Positions 11,301-23,559 of a stretch of 64,000 bases of DNA are shown here, piece after piece; positions within the stretch are counted from its first letter, which is position 1, and each line of letters opens with the position of its first letter. The notes under the pieces were generated by a model. That model made no database searches, was not told the origin of the DNA, and worked only from the letters and a program-made list of their open reading frames with translations. The stretch spans positions 53,327 through 117,326 of the forward strand of contig JAQGDQ010000649.1 in assembly GCA_030141605.1 (NCBI GenBank), given 5' to 3'. A program made the translations under genes and the position numbers. This DNA is from Tubiluchus corallicola (lineage: Eukaryota > Priapulida > Priapulimorpha > Priapulimorphida > Tubiluchidae).

Positions 11301-14300
11301 TCATCATTCATAAGATAATAATGGTATTATTAACATCTAACCCATTAACTTGTTAACGAAACACATAAACCAATAACAACTCGACATGAGCTGTTTCAAT
11401 TTTATTCCAACTTAAGTCATTTATAGTGTGCAGTAAATTAACTTCGACTTAAATTTTCTAGTTGAAGCTACTATAGAATTCACACAAATGAAAACACTAC
11501 AATGATCCAGAGAAACAAAAACACAAAGTTCAGTAAAGTTAAACAAATGACAATGACACAAATGACAATGACACAAATGACAACGACGCAAATGACAACG
11601 ACGCAAATGACAACGACGCAAATGACAACGACACAAATGACAACGACACAAATGACAACGATGCAAATGACAACGACACAAATGACAACGACACAAATGA
11701 CAACGACACAAATGACAACGACACAAATGACAACGACACAAATGACAACGATGCAAATGACAACGACACAAGTGACAACGACACAAGTGACAACGACGCA
11801 AATGACAACGACGCAAATGACAATGACGCAAATGACAACGATGCAAATGACAACGATGCAAATGACAACGACACAAATGACAACGACACAAATAACAACG
11901 ACACAAATGACAATAACACAAATGACAATGACACAAATGACAACGACACAAATGACAAAGACGCAAATGACAACGACACAAATGACAACGACACAAATGA
12001 CAACGACACAAATGACAACGACGCAAATGACAACGACACAAATAACAACGACACAAATGACAATAACACAAATGACAATGACACAAATGACAACGACACA
12101 AATGACAACGACACAAATGACAACGACGGAAATGACAACGACACAAATAACAACGACACAAATGACAATAACACAAATGACAATGACACAAATGACAATG
12201 ACACAAATGACAATGACACAAATGACAACGACACAAATGACAATGTCACAAATGACAATGACACAAATGACAATGACAGTGTTACAGACACATACTTACA
12301 GTGAGTGACTGTACATCCTTGCCACACAATGCATTAGGATATCCTGTCTAAAAACAAAAAAGATATTGTTAACTTTGACTTTAAAACAAATGTAATTTCT
12401 TTCGATAACAAATTTAACCAGTTCAAAACATTTACGCATTCTTTGAAGAAAAAGCATTTATTTTGCGAGCATTGGCAATTTATTAAATCACAAAATCATC
12501 AGCCTATTATAATTAAAAGTTTCAAATTTAATTATTCTCTGAAAAGTAAAGTTTTAATTACTGACGTACAGCTATACCACACATGACAGTAAAAAAACTA
12601 ATTATAAAGCAAAAATGCAATATCTGAAGATATCATTCACAAAATTGTCTTTGCAAATGTACCAAGTACTACTGGTGCCACTGTAACACTGGAACAATGT
12701 AACACTGGAACAATGTAACACTGAAACAATGTAACACTGAAATAATGTAACACTGAAACAATGTAACACTGAAACAATGTAACACTGAAACAAAACACAA
12801 AAAAAACAACACAAAAAAACACAAAAAAAACAACAAAAACAAACAAAACACGAAACAATGTAACACTGAAACAATGTAACACTGAAACAATGTAACACTG
12901 AAATAATGTAATACGGAAACAATGTAACACTGAAACAATGTAATACTGAAACAATGTAATACTGAAACAATGTAATACTGAAACAATGTAATACTGAAAC
13001 AATGTAACACTGAAACAATGTAACACTGAAACAATGTAACACTGAAACAATGTAACACTGAAATAATGTAACACTGAAATAATGTAACACTGAAACAATG
13101 TAACACTGAAACAATGTAACACTGAAACAATGTAATACTGAAACAATGTAACACTGAAACAATGTAATACTGAAACAATGTAATACTGAAACAATGTAAC
13201 ACTGAAACAATGTAACACTGAAACAATGTAACACTGAAACAATGTAACACTGAAACAATGTAACACTGAAATAATGTAATACTGAAACAATGTAACACTG
13301 AAACAATGTAACACTGAAACAATGTAATACGGAAACAATGTAACACTGAAACAATGTAACACTGAAATAATGTAACACAAGCAAAAGTCTGTCAGTCTTG
13401 CATTTTTGCTCACACAAATTACACTTGAATTTCTGCATGGGCAACCATTAAAGTGTACAAACTGCACAAGTACTACAAACATTTACTAGTTTCTAAATCA
13501 TACATGAACACAAACAATTCTCTGCAAAAAGTTAGCATTTTTTATTTAACATTGAGTCTCATAAGGTCGATATTGAATTCCCATTGCGTTATTAAGAGTG
13601 TAAAGCTTTTGAGGCAGCTGCAACACTTTTCATGCTCCTGCACATACCTTTATTTCATATTTCGAGCGTAATCAAAATATGCCATTTAAGAAAAAATGAT
13701 CTAAAAGGCTAAGACACAAGACATACGACACAAGACATAAGACACAAGACATGAGACACAAGACATAAGACACAAGACATAAGACACAAGACATAAGACA
13801 CAAGATATAAGACACAAGACATAAGACACAAGACATAAGACACAAGACATAAGACACAAGACATAAGGCACAAGACATAAGACACAAGACATAAGACACA
13901 AGATATAAGACACAAGACATAAGACACAAGACATAACACACAAGACATAAGACATAAGACACAAGACATAACACACAAGACATAAGACATAAGACACAAG
14001 ACATAAGACACAAGACATAAGACATAAGAAATAAGAACTTTTATTTCACACAAAACAAGATATAGAGATTGTAGTCAATTGACAAGCAAATATTTAAATA
14101 GTGTGGGAAAGGGAACGTCCATACGGTCTTTTATTCCCCCATGTGTGGGGAAAAGGAACGACCATACGGTCTTTTATTCCCCCATGTGTGGGGAAAGGCA
14201 ACATCCATACGGTCTTTTACTCCCTTCCCAAATGTGTGGGGAAAGGGAACGACCATACGATCTTTTGCTCCCTTCCCCCATGTGTGGGGAAAGGGAACGA

Positions 14301-17300
14301 CCATACGATCTTTTGCTCCCTTCCCCCATGTGTGGGGAAAGGGAACGACCATACGGTCTTTTACTCCCTTCCCCTATGTGTGGGGAAAGGGAACGACCAT
14401 ATGGTCTTTTACTCCCTTCCCCCATGTGTGGGGAAAGGCAACGACCATACAGTCTTTTACTCTCTTCCCCCATGTGTGGGGAAAGGGAACGACCATACGG
14501 TTTTTTACTCCCTTCCCCCATGTGTGGGGAAAGGCAAGACCATATGATCTTTTACTCCCTTCCCCATGTGTGGGGAAAGGCAACGATCATACGGTTTTTT
14601 ACTCCCTTCCCCCATGTGTGGGGAAAGGCAACGACCATACGATCTTTTGCTCCCTTCCCCTATGTGTGGGGAAAGGGAACGACCAGTCTTTTACTCCCCC
14701 ATGTGTGGGGAAAGGGAACGACCATACGATCTTTTGCTCCCTTCCCCCATGTGTGGGGAAAGGGAGCGACCATACGATCTTTTGCTCCCTTCCCCCATGT
14801 GTGGGGAAAGGGAACGACCATACGATCTTTTGCTCCCTTCCCCCATGTGTGGGGAAAGGGAACGATCATACGGTCTTTTACTCCCTTCCCCCATGTGTGG
14901 GGAAAGGCAACGACCATATGATCTTTTACTCCCTTCCCCCATGTGTGGGGAAAGGCAACGACCATATGATCTTTTACTCCCTTCCCCCATGTGTGGGGAA
15001 AGGCAACGACCATACAGTCTTTTACTCCCTTCCCCTATGTGTGGGGAAAGGGAACGACCATATGGTCTTTTACTCCCTTCCCCCATGTGTGGGGAAAGGC
15101 AACGACCATACAGTCTTTTACTCTCTTCCCCCATGTGTGGGGAAAGGGAACGACCATACGGTCTTTTACTCCCTTCCCCCATGTGTGGGGAAAGGGAACG
15201 ACCATACGATCTTTTGCTCCCTTCCCCCATGTGTGGGGAAAGGGAACGATCATACGATCTTTTACTCCCTTCCCCATGTGTGGGGAAAGGCAACAACCAT
15301 ACGGTCTTTTACTCCCTCCCCCTATATAAAGTGAAATAAATAATTTTAATCCGCATTGTAGACAATAACAAAGTTATTTTTTATGAGTACAATATAATGG
15401 TGTTGTTGTTTTTTAATTTTAGTTTTTTTCCAGTAACTCCTTTAATCAAATTTTAGATAGTATAGAAGCTTAAATTACAAACAGAAAATAAAATCATTAT
15501 ACCATTTTGTAAAACAGCAAACTTGCAAATTTGAATTGAATAAAAAAGTGTAAAAAAGACATTTACGTATGTTTGATCATAAGGTATAGAAAGACAATTT
15601 TTTCATGAGGAAATATTATCATGAACAATTATAAAGTGTCACATTGTTTTGTGACTTTGAGATATATAGATTAATTTTGGTTAATACCAGTACACAGATA
15701 CTAGTAGACATAGCCAGAATTTTTAGAAGTGTGGACTTCAACGATTAAAACATTAATTAAAAAAACATAAGTGAAGGCATTAGTATGTAAACAGAACATA
15801 ACAAACATTTATCATAGTGCACATCATATGACAGGAACACAAACGCACACACAGGAGCCATTAAAATACTTTTAAGAGATCTGTTAGTTCTAGTGGAAGT
15901 AGGAGTGTTGTTCATGAATTCCTTAATAGAGTTAATTTTTGAACATTTTTGAAAAACTTCTCTTTTTATTATAAACAGTATACAAGAAGAAACAGTGCAA
16001 ACTACATCTACAGCAGAAGTGTACAGAACTGCTAGTATCTACACATTCACACTTACATGCACATGAATAGTATTCATACCATACATCAGTCTGTGCTTAC
16101 CCTAAACAAAGCCTGGTATAATGCATTCGTAGTAGGAGACACTGCTTCTGACTGAAACAGTGGCAACATGAATATTTTAGCAAAGCAAAATCAGAAAGAG
16201 AATGCTGTCTAGCTACTTTCACATGTGCATGTACAGCTCATAACTTTGTTCTCCAAACTGTTTTGAGAAACTCACTCAACTAAACAGCTGGAAAATCTTC
16301 TTTATTATCTTATGAAATGAAAAATAACTTCATGGCATGTAATATCCTTCTTATATGTTTTTGTTCTTGTTACTGGCTGTTATAACTTCAGTTTCATCAA
16401 AAAAACTTATATATATATATATATATAAAATAATATAATTATATATATTATATATATAAGTTTTTGATGTATATATATATATAGTCTCACTAATCTATTG
16501 CATTTCTTAACGTTACATGTCATGACTGCCTTTACGTGAGAGGCTGTTATATCGGTCGCATAAAAACAGTTAGTGCAACTGTTAATGATCACATATGTAC
16601 CATTTTAATCATTGTTGTACTAGGAAATACAGTTTAAATCAATTATAAGCAATAAATGTTTTGTTTATCATACGATTCACTTTAAATTTTCAGATTATTT
16701 CCATTACTTTTTTTCTTTCACTGTGTGGGACAATCTAACAAACCCTGCTTTTTGATTGCCCGCAACACATTTACATTCGTATACAGGTGACCAGTGTTTG
16801 AGGCTTTTCTTGTGCAGAAGCAATAAAAACTTATTTGTATTATGTTCATTGTAGGCCCTTTCACTAGATATTGTATATGAAACTATTGTAAATGTGTAAT
16901 GTGAAATAAATGACTTATTACTTGACTTCTTATCCAACTAGTAAATGTGTTATACTTTATAATACTGTCACAGTCTGGTAATAAACAGTGCCTGTACGAT
17001 GTCACAGTACATGTTAAATGATAAGAAAACATGATATTGCAATTAGCAGAAAGTTTCTGTCACTCACTATCTCATTATTCCGATTAATGCAGCAGGAATA
17101 CGGCACAGAACATTTCATTGAACTTTTGTTCTCCTCCGTACAGTTGAAATACTTATTATGAGACCACTCCAAATAGGCCTCATCTGTGATACCACAACAC
17201 TTGAACTAAGCAAAATGATAAACACACACTTTACAAGAAATCTTTTATAAAAACACAAATCTATTATTTGAAAAACATTATTTAAACAGATATATATATT

Positions 17301-19739
17301 ATTATAATAAAATTATGTTAACCCTTTCAGTCCCAAATTATTTTTTTAATAAGAATAATAGGCTTGGTACTTTTGTTAAGTATGTCCATCTTGTTTACAC
17401 ATAATAATTATTTTTTTCTACCTGTGCCCGCGTGCTAAATATAGCCTGTATCCCACGGGATACATTGGGATTCAATGGAAGCATAAAATGTGCTTCATTT
17501 TGCAACTGCTGATAATTTTTTAAAGTATTTAAGACATTTAGTATGCATGCTATGCTGATCTGTACAAAGTCATCTCTAAAGTACTGTACCTTGCGCAGTT
17601 TTTTATGATATGTAGATTTTCTAGTTTGCCATTTTATCACCATTTTTAGTCTATTGTTATTGGCTTAAATCAAAATAACTATTAACAGATCAAATAACTG
17701 ACAGTTTGAAAATTTTATGAATTTTAAAGGCAGAAAATATCCCACAGGATACAATAGGTACGAAAGGGTTAATTCCTATTAATTTAATTGTGTTTCCTGA
17801 TCATATAATCAACCTCTTACATAAGATATAATAATTAGCAGGTGTCATAGACGATACCAAAAGCAAAGAAAAACAATATCAGCTTCTTATTTATAGGGGC
17901 AGTTCACATTAGCCTAGAAAAATTAATAGTTTTAAAAAACAAAACGAAATTTTTCTAAACAAAATTAGTTTGTTTAATCTGGTTTAACCTTTAAGCCATA
18001 TAAGTGTTTATTAAAAACCCAACAAGCCTAAGTCTGGTCACGGAAGCATATCCAAACCTCAGAAAAAAGTAACATCCTTCCAACTGAAAAATTCCAGAAC
18101 TGCGCCTACATGTAATCTACAATGGAATAACTGTTTATTTCAGAAGCAATATGTCACAAACGTACCGTAATTTGTATAAAATCTATTACGTTCTGTAGAT
18201 CTGGATCGTCATAATATCGTGAGATAAGCTTCCCAGTTACCGTTTGTTTAGTTTTGTTCTCAATCTTGTCATAGAAAATAAATCCAGCTATAGATATTCC
18301 TATCATAACTAGGAAAACTCCCATGAGTAAATAGTAAAACTGAAATACAAAACCTGCAAAATGTAAACTTTTCCCAAACAAAGTTCGAAACATTTAATAA
18401 TAACTTTGTATTCCCATAAACATAATATTTTTTAATCATTTTATAGTTATTTCGGGACCTCACACAAAAGTTGCACTGGGACTGCCATATATGGAACATG
18501 GTTGCTCATCTTGTGTGCATAAAAACACTTTCTCAAAAACCTTTAAAGGAAAACTAGACCTGTAGGTCAAAAAATAATGAAAGGAAACAAACTATTTTTC
18601 AAAAACGACTTACAAGAAAGAATTATTACCACACAAACGCAATTTCACGTTCGCGCCACTAAGTTCTTCACTGTTATATGTATTTCACCATTCGCTAATT
18701 AGACGGGCACTAGCGCCTGCATTTCGAAATGCATTGCACAAAAAACAGGAGCTATATCTCTCAGTTCAGAAGTGTTAATTTGTGATGAACTACACACGTT
18801 CGACAGCTCTCGCGTGAGCACAGTGACAAATCTAAAATTTGAATTTTTATTTTAAAACTTTCCTAATTTTAGTACAACACACTGAATATCTTACAGTAGC
18901 ACTGTACTTTAATTTTCGCTTTTGCAAACATGTGCAACACACTCATGGAATATTTTTGCTGTTGAAAATGATGTTAGTTTGTGATGTCATCAACCAATGG
19001 GCTTGCCCAATGTTATCTAAGTTTTTAATTTATTATTTAATTATCAGAAACACTTTTGCAGTACTGATACTGTTAAAATGTATACTTTTTATCGGACCTG
19101 AAAATGGCACACAATATGAAAAATCATCCTCTCTTCCTTTAAGAAGTCCTTGTTACCTTCATATGAAAAATATAGAATGGAGCATTAGAAACACATGTTC
19201 AAAATCCGTAAACACTCTCGTGGTGCCTCCTAATATTTTTAGATTTGTCTGTGGCATAATAACCAATGGTTCTTTGCTCCCAATATCAAGTGAAGTCTTT
19301 AATAAGCTTTTGCAGACAATTGCTGGTTGAGCTTGACCGCATGTCGACAAATATGTACTTTGACTACTAATTGTAACTGTGTGGTGAGTCCGAGTATAAA
19401 AAGTGGTCTTAGTCATAAGACTGGGTTTGTTTAATATTCACAGATCTCTCAACATATTCCCTCAATAATTTCCTTTCCAGGTTAATGACAAAATAAGAAT
19501 AGCAACAAAGTACTATGAGAAACCAGGTTTCATTGTCATGCAAACTCTACTATAGCTACATGCAAGAAATCCTACCATTACATTCATCATGCTATGTACA
19601 GTTAATGAGGAGGAGGACTCGAAAGCTTAATGCTCCTTCCTCCTCCTCACAGTAACTCGTTTAGTTTATAATTTTTTTCAGTGTAATAACAATTTGTATG
19701 TATGTTTATATGTTGCTGTGGATAAATTCATATTATTGT

Positions 19740-19779
<40 letters not shown>

Positions 19780-21686
19780 CACTTAAAAAAGTAGGCCTAT
19801 TCCTAGATTCTCCTTCAAACGGAAACTACATTGTTGCTGATAGTTGGTCACTGATTACTAAGTCATTGTTTATTGCACTTTCAGCACAACACTTTGCTAT
19901 AGTTAATACTTCTAATTAGTGCGGTATACACACAGCCTAGTTGATGCAAATTATTTCAAAGTGAGCTTACCATTTTGAGAAGACAAGTATTTTCTCGCAA
20001 GGCACCAAGACATCCTCCGAATGCCACAAGAAACACCCATATACCAACAGCCATGAACACAATAGAAACATTAAATACATAGTCAAAAAGCCCGGGGTCT
20101 GTTTTTGCCGACTGTTCCTGCTTCTTCAGTAAGTGAGACCAAAGTCCAATACCAACAATCAACATGCCAATAATCTTGAAAAATGACAACATTGACTTTG
20201 ATATGTGACTAACAGAAAATCAATTAAAAATACATTTAGTAGCTATTTAAACTAATAAATCAATGAAGGTATTGTGGAATGGCAATACCCTAGTGGTTTG
20301 TACTAGACCTTGCAGTTACGCAGCAGTAAGCCTAGCAAGCATCCAAACAGGTGACTGCCAGGAAAACTGCTTCTGGGTGGTTTCAGCAGGCTGTAAAGTA
20401 TGAGTTTGAATTGTATAGGGGCCTATAAAAAACTTATTTTTATGATATAAATAAAATTCCAAAACTGTGTATAAAATTCTAGAATTGTTTTGGAGTTATT
20501 CGCATAAAAAATTATGAACGGCATGAAAAAAACTAGCAATTAACTATAAATACGGTTAAATTCATTGCCATTGCTGCCACCACAACTAGCAAAAAATAAA
20601 GTGGTTTAGAAAAGCTTAGAGCTTAATAGCTCCAGCGTAAATCCCTACTAGAAATTAATAAATTTTACCCTGAAGTAGCTGTGGATCATTGGTTGAAACG
20701 AATCCACAAATGCATTTATACATACATAGATACATATAATCACTGTAAAGACAGAAATAATGGAAAATCAGCAAAATTATACAATTAGAGAGACTGAATC
20801 AGCAAACAATAGTAAAGAAGAGGCATTTTGCTGTTTACCAAATGAGTTGAGCATGATGGTAATAATTAGGTCTATAAACTTTGAAGAGAATTAAAATTGA
20901 TTTTGCAAAAATTGTAGCACTGCTTGTGCATAAATAACAAAAAGCCACGATTATGTTTCGAATATTAACCAGTTCTTATGTTCTAAAAACTAGTTTTTCA
21001 TTAATGGCTTTAAATGAAAACTTTTCAAAACTGTTCAGTTCTTATCAAATTTTCACAGCATCAATTCACCAAAAGCAATTGAGTTACGAAAGTTCAATCA
21101 CCAGAACTGTAATCAATTTTCAAGTCTTTCGTAATATAATAAATTATTAATATTTTTTGAACAAATAAAAACACCATTAATTATCATAATGCAAAACAAT
21201 GTTATCACCAGTTTCAGTATTCTGCCTACTCGCATTGTCTTGTAATACACGAAAGTATACCTTGTCCCAGACGTAGTATACCGTACAGACTACCAGTTCA
21301 GCATAATCAAAAACGAAAACAACCATATATCCGTTAAGGATATATGAGCTATATCAGGGACTACTGAATTGACTACATATAGTTTTGTATAATTATACTA
21401 TAGTGTATTCATTAGTTTTTGTAGTAAACTAGTATACACCCTATACACACCGCACACAATCCCACCACACGAGGAGTCATCAGGATAAGGAAAACTATGA
21501 TCAGAATTCGGGTTTCGGGCCAACCATTTTTCTTCATGATTGTAGTAACTTGTTAAATACTGATCATATGTGATATATAATTATGGTTTACTGATATAAA
21601 GTTGTCCCAATTCTTACCCAAAAAAGAAAGTTGAATGAAAATAATAAATATTTTACAACTGGATTTACGTAAGTGTGACTCGGCAT
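8366..21686 (-). CDS. TSPAN33: TspanC8 tetraspanin, TSPAN33-like (7 exons)
   Basis: Membrane scaffold. TspanC8 members are known to traffic and regulate the metalloprotease ADAM10. Coding exons in gene order: 21618-21686, 19971-20174, 18166-18339, 17068-17205, 12300-12347, 10088-10204, 8366-8578. All six introns are phase 0 with GT-AG ends, giving 320 aa. Visible features: TM1 about 12-35 (KYLLFSFNFLFW then a glycine-rich half), TM2 about 54-76 followed by GCLGALREN, TM3 about 92-115, a large loop with CCG at 152-154, and TM4 about 236-260. The loop has exactly eight cysteines (152, 153, 171, 181, 187, 188, 203, 224), which defines TspanC8. DDPDLQNVIDF, YFNC and CSVPYSCC match TSPAN33 better than TSPAN5/14. 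Sequons are seen at N170 and N175. The last exon adds a tail of nearly 60 charged, arginine- and glutamine-rich residues. Exon 5 is only 48 nt. Orthology to TSPAN33 rather than a sister paralogue is inferred. Confidence 0.92.
8597..9657. mobile_element. Possible DNA transposon in tetraspanin intron 6
   Basis: The left part (TCGTCGCTCAATGACGCT, then GACGTTAAGCGAAACG) resembles the reverse complement of the right end (GAGTCATTAAGCGAGGAATT), which suggests terminal inverted repeats about 1.06 kb apart. The right 200 bp (9453-9657) has a diverged relative at 26552-26757. The left boundary is uncertain. Confidence 0.5.
10308..10781 (+). mobile_element. pogo/Tigger-like MITE P1, copy 1
   Basis: A 0.47-kb non-autonomous element in tetraspanin intron 5. 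Its ends read GTCAACCTCGGATGTAAGGG and, inverted, CCGCGGTTGACTG. It is full of internal TATAAGGGAC-type motifs. Two further copies lie at 33582-34043 (inverted) and 47521-47988. TA follows the right end, as expected of Tc1/mariner-pogo target duplication. Confidence 0.85.
11160..11231. repeat. (AAAC)n microsatellite
   Basis: About 18 uninterrupted AAAC units inside tetraspanin intron 5. Confidence 0.95.
11550..12285. repeat. 12-bp minisatellite next to tetraspanin exon 5
   Basis: About 60 copies of the 12-mer ACAAATGACAAC/GACG with A/G and C/T variants. The period is a multiple of three, so several frames stay open on both strands, but the products are pure repeats. It lies in tetraspanin intron 5. 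On the gene's sense strand it begins only about 10-15 bases after the exon 5 splice donor. Confidence 0.95.
12681..13377. repeat. 16-bp minisatellite carrying TTGTTTCAG on the sense strand
   Basis: About 40 copies of TGTAACACTGAAACAA, interrupted at 12784-12852 by an A/C-rich (CAAAAAAAA)-type stretch. It lies in tetraspanin intron 4. On the transcribed minus strand each unit reads TTGTTTCAGTGTTACA, resembling a 3' splice site. Open frames through the array are an artefact of its composition. Confidence 0.95.
13709..14032. repeat. 14-bp minisatellite
   Basis: About 22 copies of AGACATAAGACACA with occasional 7-bp slips, in tetraspanin intron 4. Confidence 0.95.
14101..15325. repeat. 48-bp minisatellite with a hairpin in each unit
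   Basis: About 25 copies of a roughly 48-bp unit. Each contains CTTCCCCCATGTGTGGGG followed by AAAGG, so CCTTCCCC can pair with GGGGAAAGG around a short loop. The period is 16 codons, leaving frames open for hundreds of codons on both strands, but there is no exon context or family resemblance. It lies in tetraspanin intron 4. Confidence 0.95.
15326..17067. other. Right part of tetraspanin intron 4
   Basis: AT-rich intron sequence. The one notable item is a palindrome at about 16405-16463, where AAAAAACTTATATATAT and its complement ATATATATAAGTTTTT flank an AT-rich centre. Confidence 0.6.
17318..17772. mobile_element. piggyBac-like MITE B1, copy 1
   Basis: Bounded by TTAA on both sides (17318-17321 and 17769-17772), with inverted termini CCCTTTCAGTCCC and GGTACGAAAGGG. 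A shorter sister copy lies at 50830-51175. TTAA target sites with CCCTTT ends are typical of piggyBac-derived non-autonomous elements. It sits in tetraspanin intron 3. Confidence 0.85.
19740..19777. repeat. (TA)n microsatellite
   Basis: About 18 TA dinucleotides in tetraspanin intron 2. Confidence 0.95.
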
Positions 21687-22401
21687 CGTAACTTGAAAGT
21701 ACTTTCGTAAATCGTGTTAATAAAGTAAAATAAACGTTTACACGTTATTTTTACACATTTACATTTTGATTTTTCACCCACTCTAATAAGGGGTATCTTC
21801 TAACGTCTCATTAACGTCTAACGTTTAATAAAGAAATATCTGATTTCCCGTATTTCTAAGCCTGGCGTCTTGTGAAAGTCAGCTTGGTTGAAGACTTTGA
21901 GCAAAGGTTTTACATTTTATGATAATAAGTTGACGAGGTTCGATATGTCGAAAGTTTAAAAATACATCCTCCTAAGTTCAGATGTTTACTAACTTATTTT
22001 GATCTTGTTTACTAGTTTATGTGCTTTTATCAGATTTTGCCGATGACCAAGCTGACACTACAGAATAATTCAGTGGTCTAGCATTAGTAGATTCGCTCTG
22101 TAAATCTTTTGTAAGCAGTAGACATTGCAGACTTATGTGTTAAAGTCTTGGCACTATAATGCCTATACTACAGCCTCTTCTGTGAACAATTGTCTACATT
22201 CCATTGGTTTTTAGAGAAGTCTTGCATAAACGAGGTGGTGTATATTTGATTAGGTTCTGAAGATATCATATAAACATTATATCCAGTTGGTGTTTTTAAT
22301 AATGTGAACCTATTCTGAGGAGAGGCTAAGCATTATGTTACACTGTAATTTCATTCATGTATAAAAGTAATTACATAATGTTTTATAATTGTGCATCGTT
22401 A
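21687..22401. other. Intergenic, 5' of tetraspanin
   Basis: This is the start of the divergent spacer between the tetraspanin (minus) and AGPAT (plus). No TATA box or recognisable operator is assigned. A candidate 3' splice site for a 5' leader intron, or for trans-splicing of the tetraspanin, lies close upstream of its start codon (ACGAAAG or TTTCAAG on the minus strand) but is weak. Confidence 0.4.
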
Positions 22402-23559
22402 AGGTAGTGACTAAATGTATGGATCCATATCTGAATCGCAGCAACTAAAAATACGGATCCGTGTCTCGAAAGCTTTCACTAGAAAGTACAGATCGATTCA
22501 TACCGCGAAAGCTCCGGATCGCCTGGCAGAGATGGACAAATATCACTTTCTTGTTTATCCGCAGCCGCAAAATGCGCAAGTGTAAATATCCGCATCCTTA
22601 AAATCCGCGGATTGAGTGAAATTGAATATGCGCAATAGCCGCAAAAATGTGGACAAGAAATTAATGAGGCCTGGTATGTGTCCTATATTGTTGAAAACCG
22701 TTTCCTAATGTGAAGCTAGGAGATATAATCGTGAATCAATAAGAAATTGCTAGCCGGACCCCGATTTTGCTTGTAAGCCTTCAACGACAACTCACACAGC
22801 ACGATGTATATAGTACATCATTCATTCATATCATACCATTCACACTTCGAACCATTATGTATATATGTTGAACATTTTAATGACATATGTATATATATAT
22901 ATCACTCATTATAATAAAATTGATCATCATCAGCATAAAATTTGAGCAGTGTCACTGAAATAGTCCGTCTGCTTTAAGACTAAATTTTCTTCTTTCATTA
23001 ACTTTAACATCTTATTCAACACTTAATCAAATGCTGTTTCCGATATTTTAACTAGATTTTTGGCAGTTTAAAAATCCGCTGCCATTCCACTGCACATGCA
23101 TAAGATTCACAGCATAAATTTTGGCAACAGGTGCATATAACAATTTAACAGCTCTTATAAATTGGATTAACTGTATATCACATAAAGACTAAAAACTTTT
23201 GCTATGTTCGACAAGTCAATACATCACAACTCAAACTAAGAAAAAATACAGTTTAGTAGGTTATCACATTCACAACACTATATAGAAAGAATACTGGTTA
23301 GTAGGTCATATTGCAACACTCTAAGAAATTTGTAACACTTTAAGATTTAAAGTCTTGCTAACAGACCTACTACACATCATTTTTTGTAACAGTAAACAAA
23401 ATAAATTAAACAAATTATTAATTGGTAGCTTATGCAACACAGCATTCTATAAAAGCAAACAATTTGCAAGGCAATAAAAGGAGACTAATTAATATTGTCA
23501 GAAAGAAAAACGGTATTGTAGAAAAGACAAATACGGATCCGTACCTCTAGTCACTACCT
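22402..23559. mobile_element. Inverted-repeat element upstream of AGPAT
   Basis: Left end AGGTAGTGACTAAATGTATG then GATCC; the right end is the inverse, GGATCCGTACCTC then TAGTCACTACCT. The inverted repeats are therefore about 26 bp with a few mismatches, 1.16 kb apart. The flanks ATCGTTA and ATCTTTA may be a decayed target duplication. The interior is AT-rich without a transposase. The end is about 280 bp from the AGPAT start codon. Confidence 0.7.

Noticed and set aside
11421-12327. Long open frames on both strands over the 12-bp array
   Set aside because: The 12-bp period keeps all frames open; the products are pure repeats and the array is intronic.
12602-13482. Three overlapping minus-strand open frames of 225-281 codons
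   Set aside because: They come from the 16-bp array read in different frames, with no homology and no exon context.
13672-14053. Leucine/cysteine-rich open frames on the minus strand
   Set aside because: Translation of the 14-bp repeat AGACATAAGACACA in several frames.
14079-15339. Open frames up to 397 codons on both strands
   Set aside because: The 48-bp unit is a multiple of three and lacks stops; no start context, splice support or family.
16704-16937. Minus-strand frame near tetraspanin exon 4, considered as the next exon
   Set aside because: No match to the tetraspanin loop; the phase-consistent exon with PNALCG lies at 12300-12347.
21255-21331. Minus-strand MVVFVF... frame before a GTATAC donor
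   Set aside because: It could join in phase to the tetraspanin but lacks the conserved TM1 motif, and a better first exon exists.
21412-21537. Minus-strand 41-aa frame with a hydrophobic core, first considered as tetraspanin exon 1
   Set aside because: It lacks the KYLLFxFNxxFW motif and a good donor; 21618-21686 fits the family and phase exactly.
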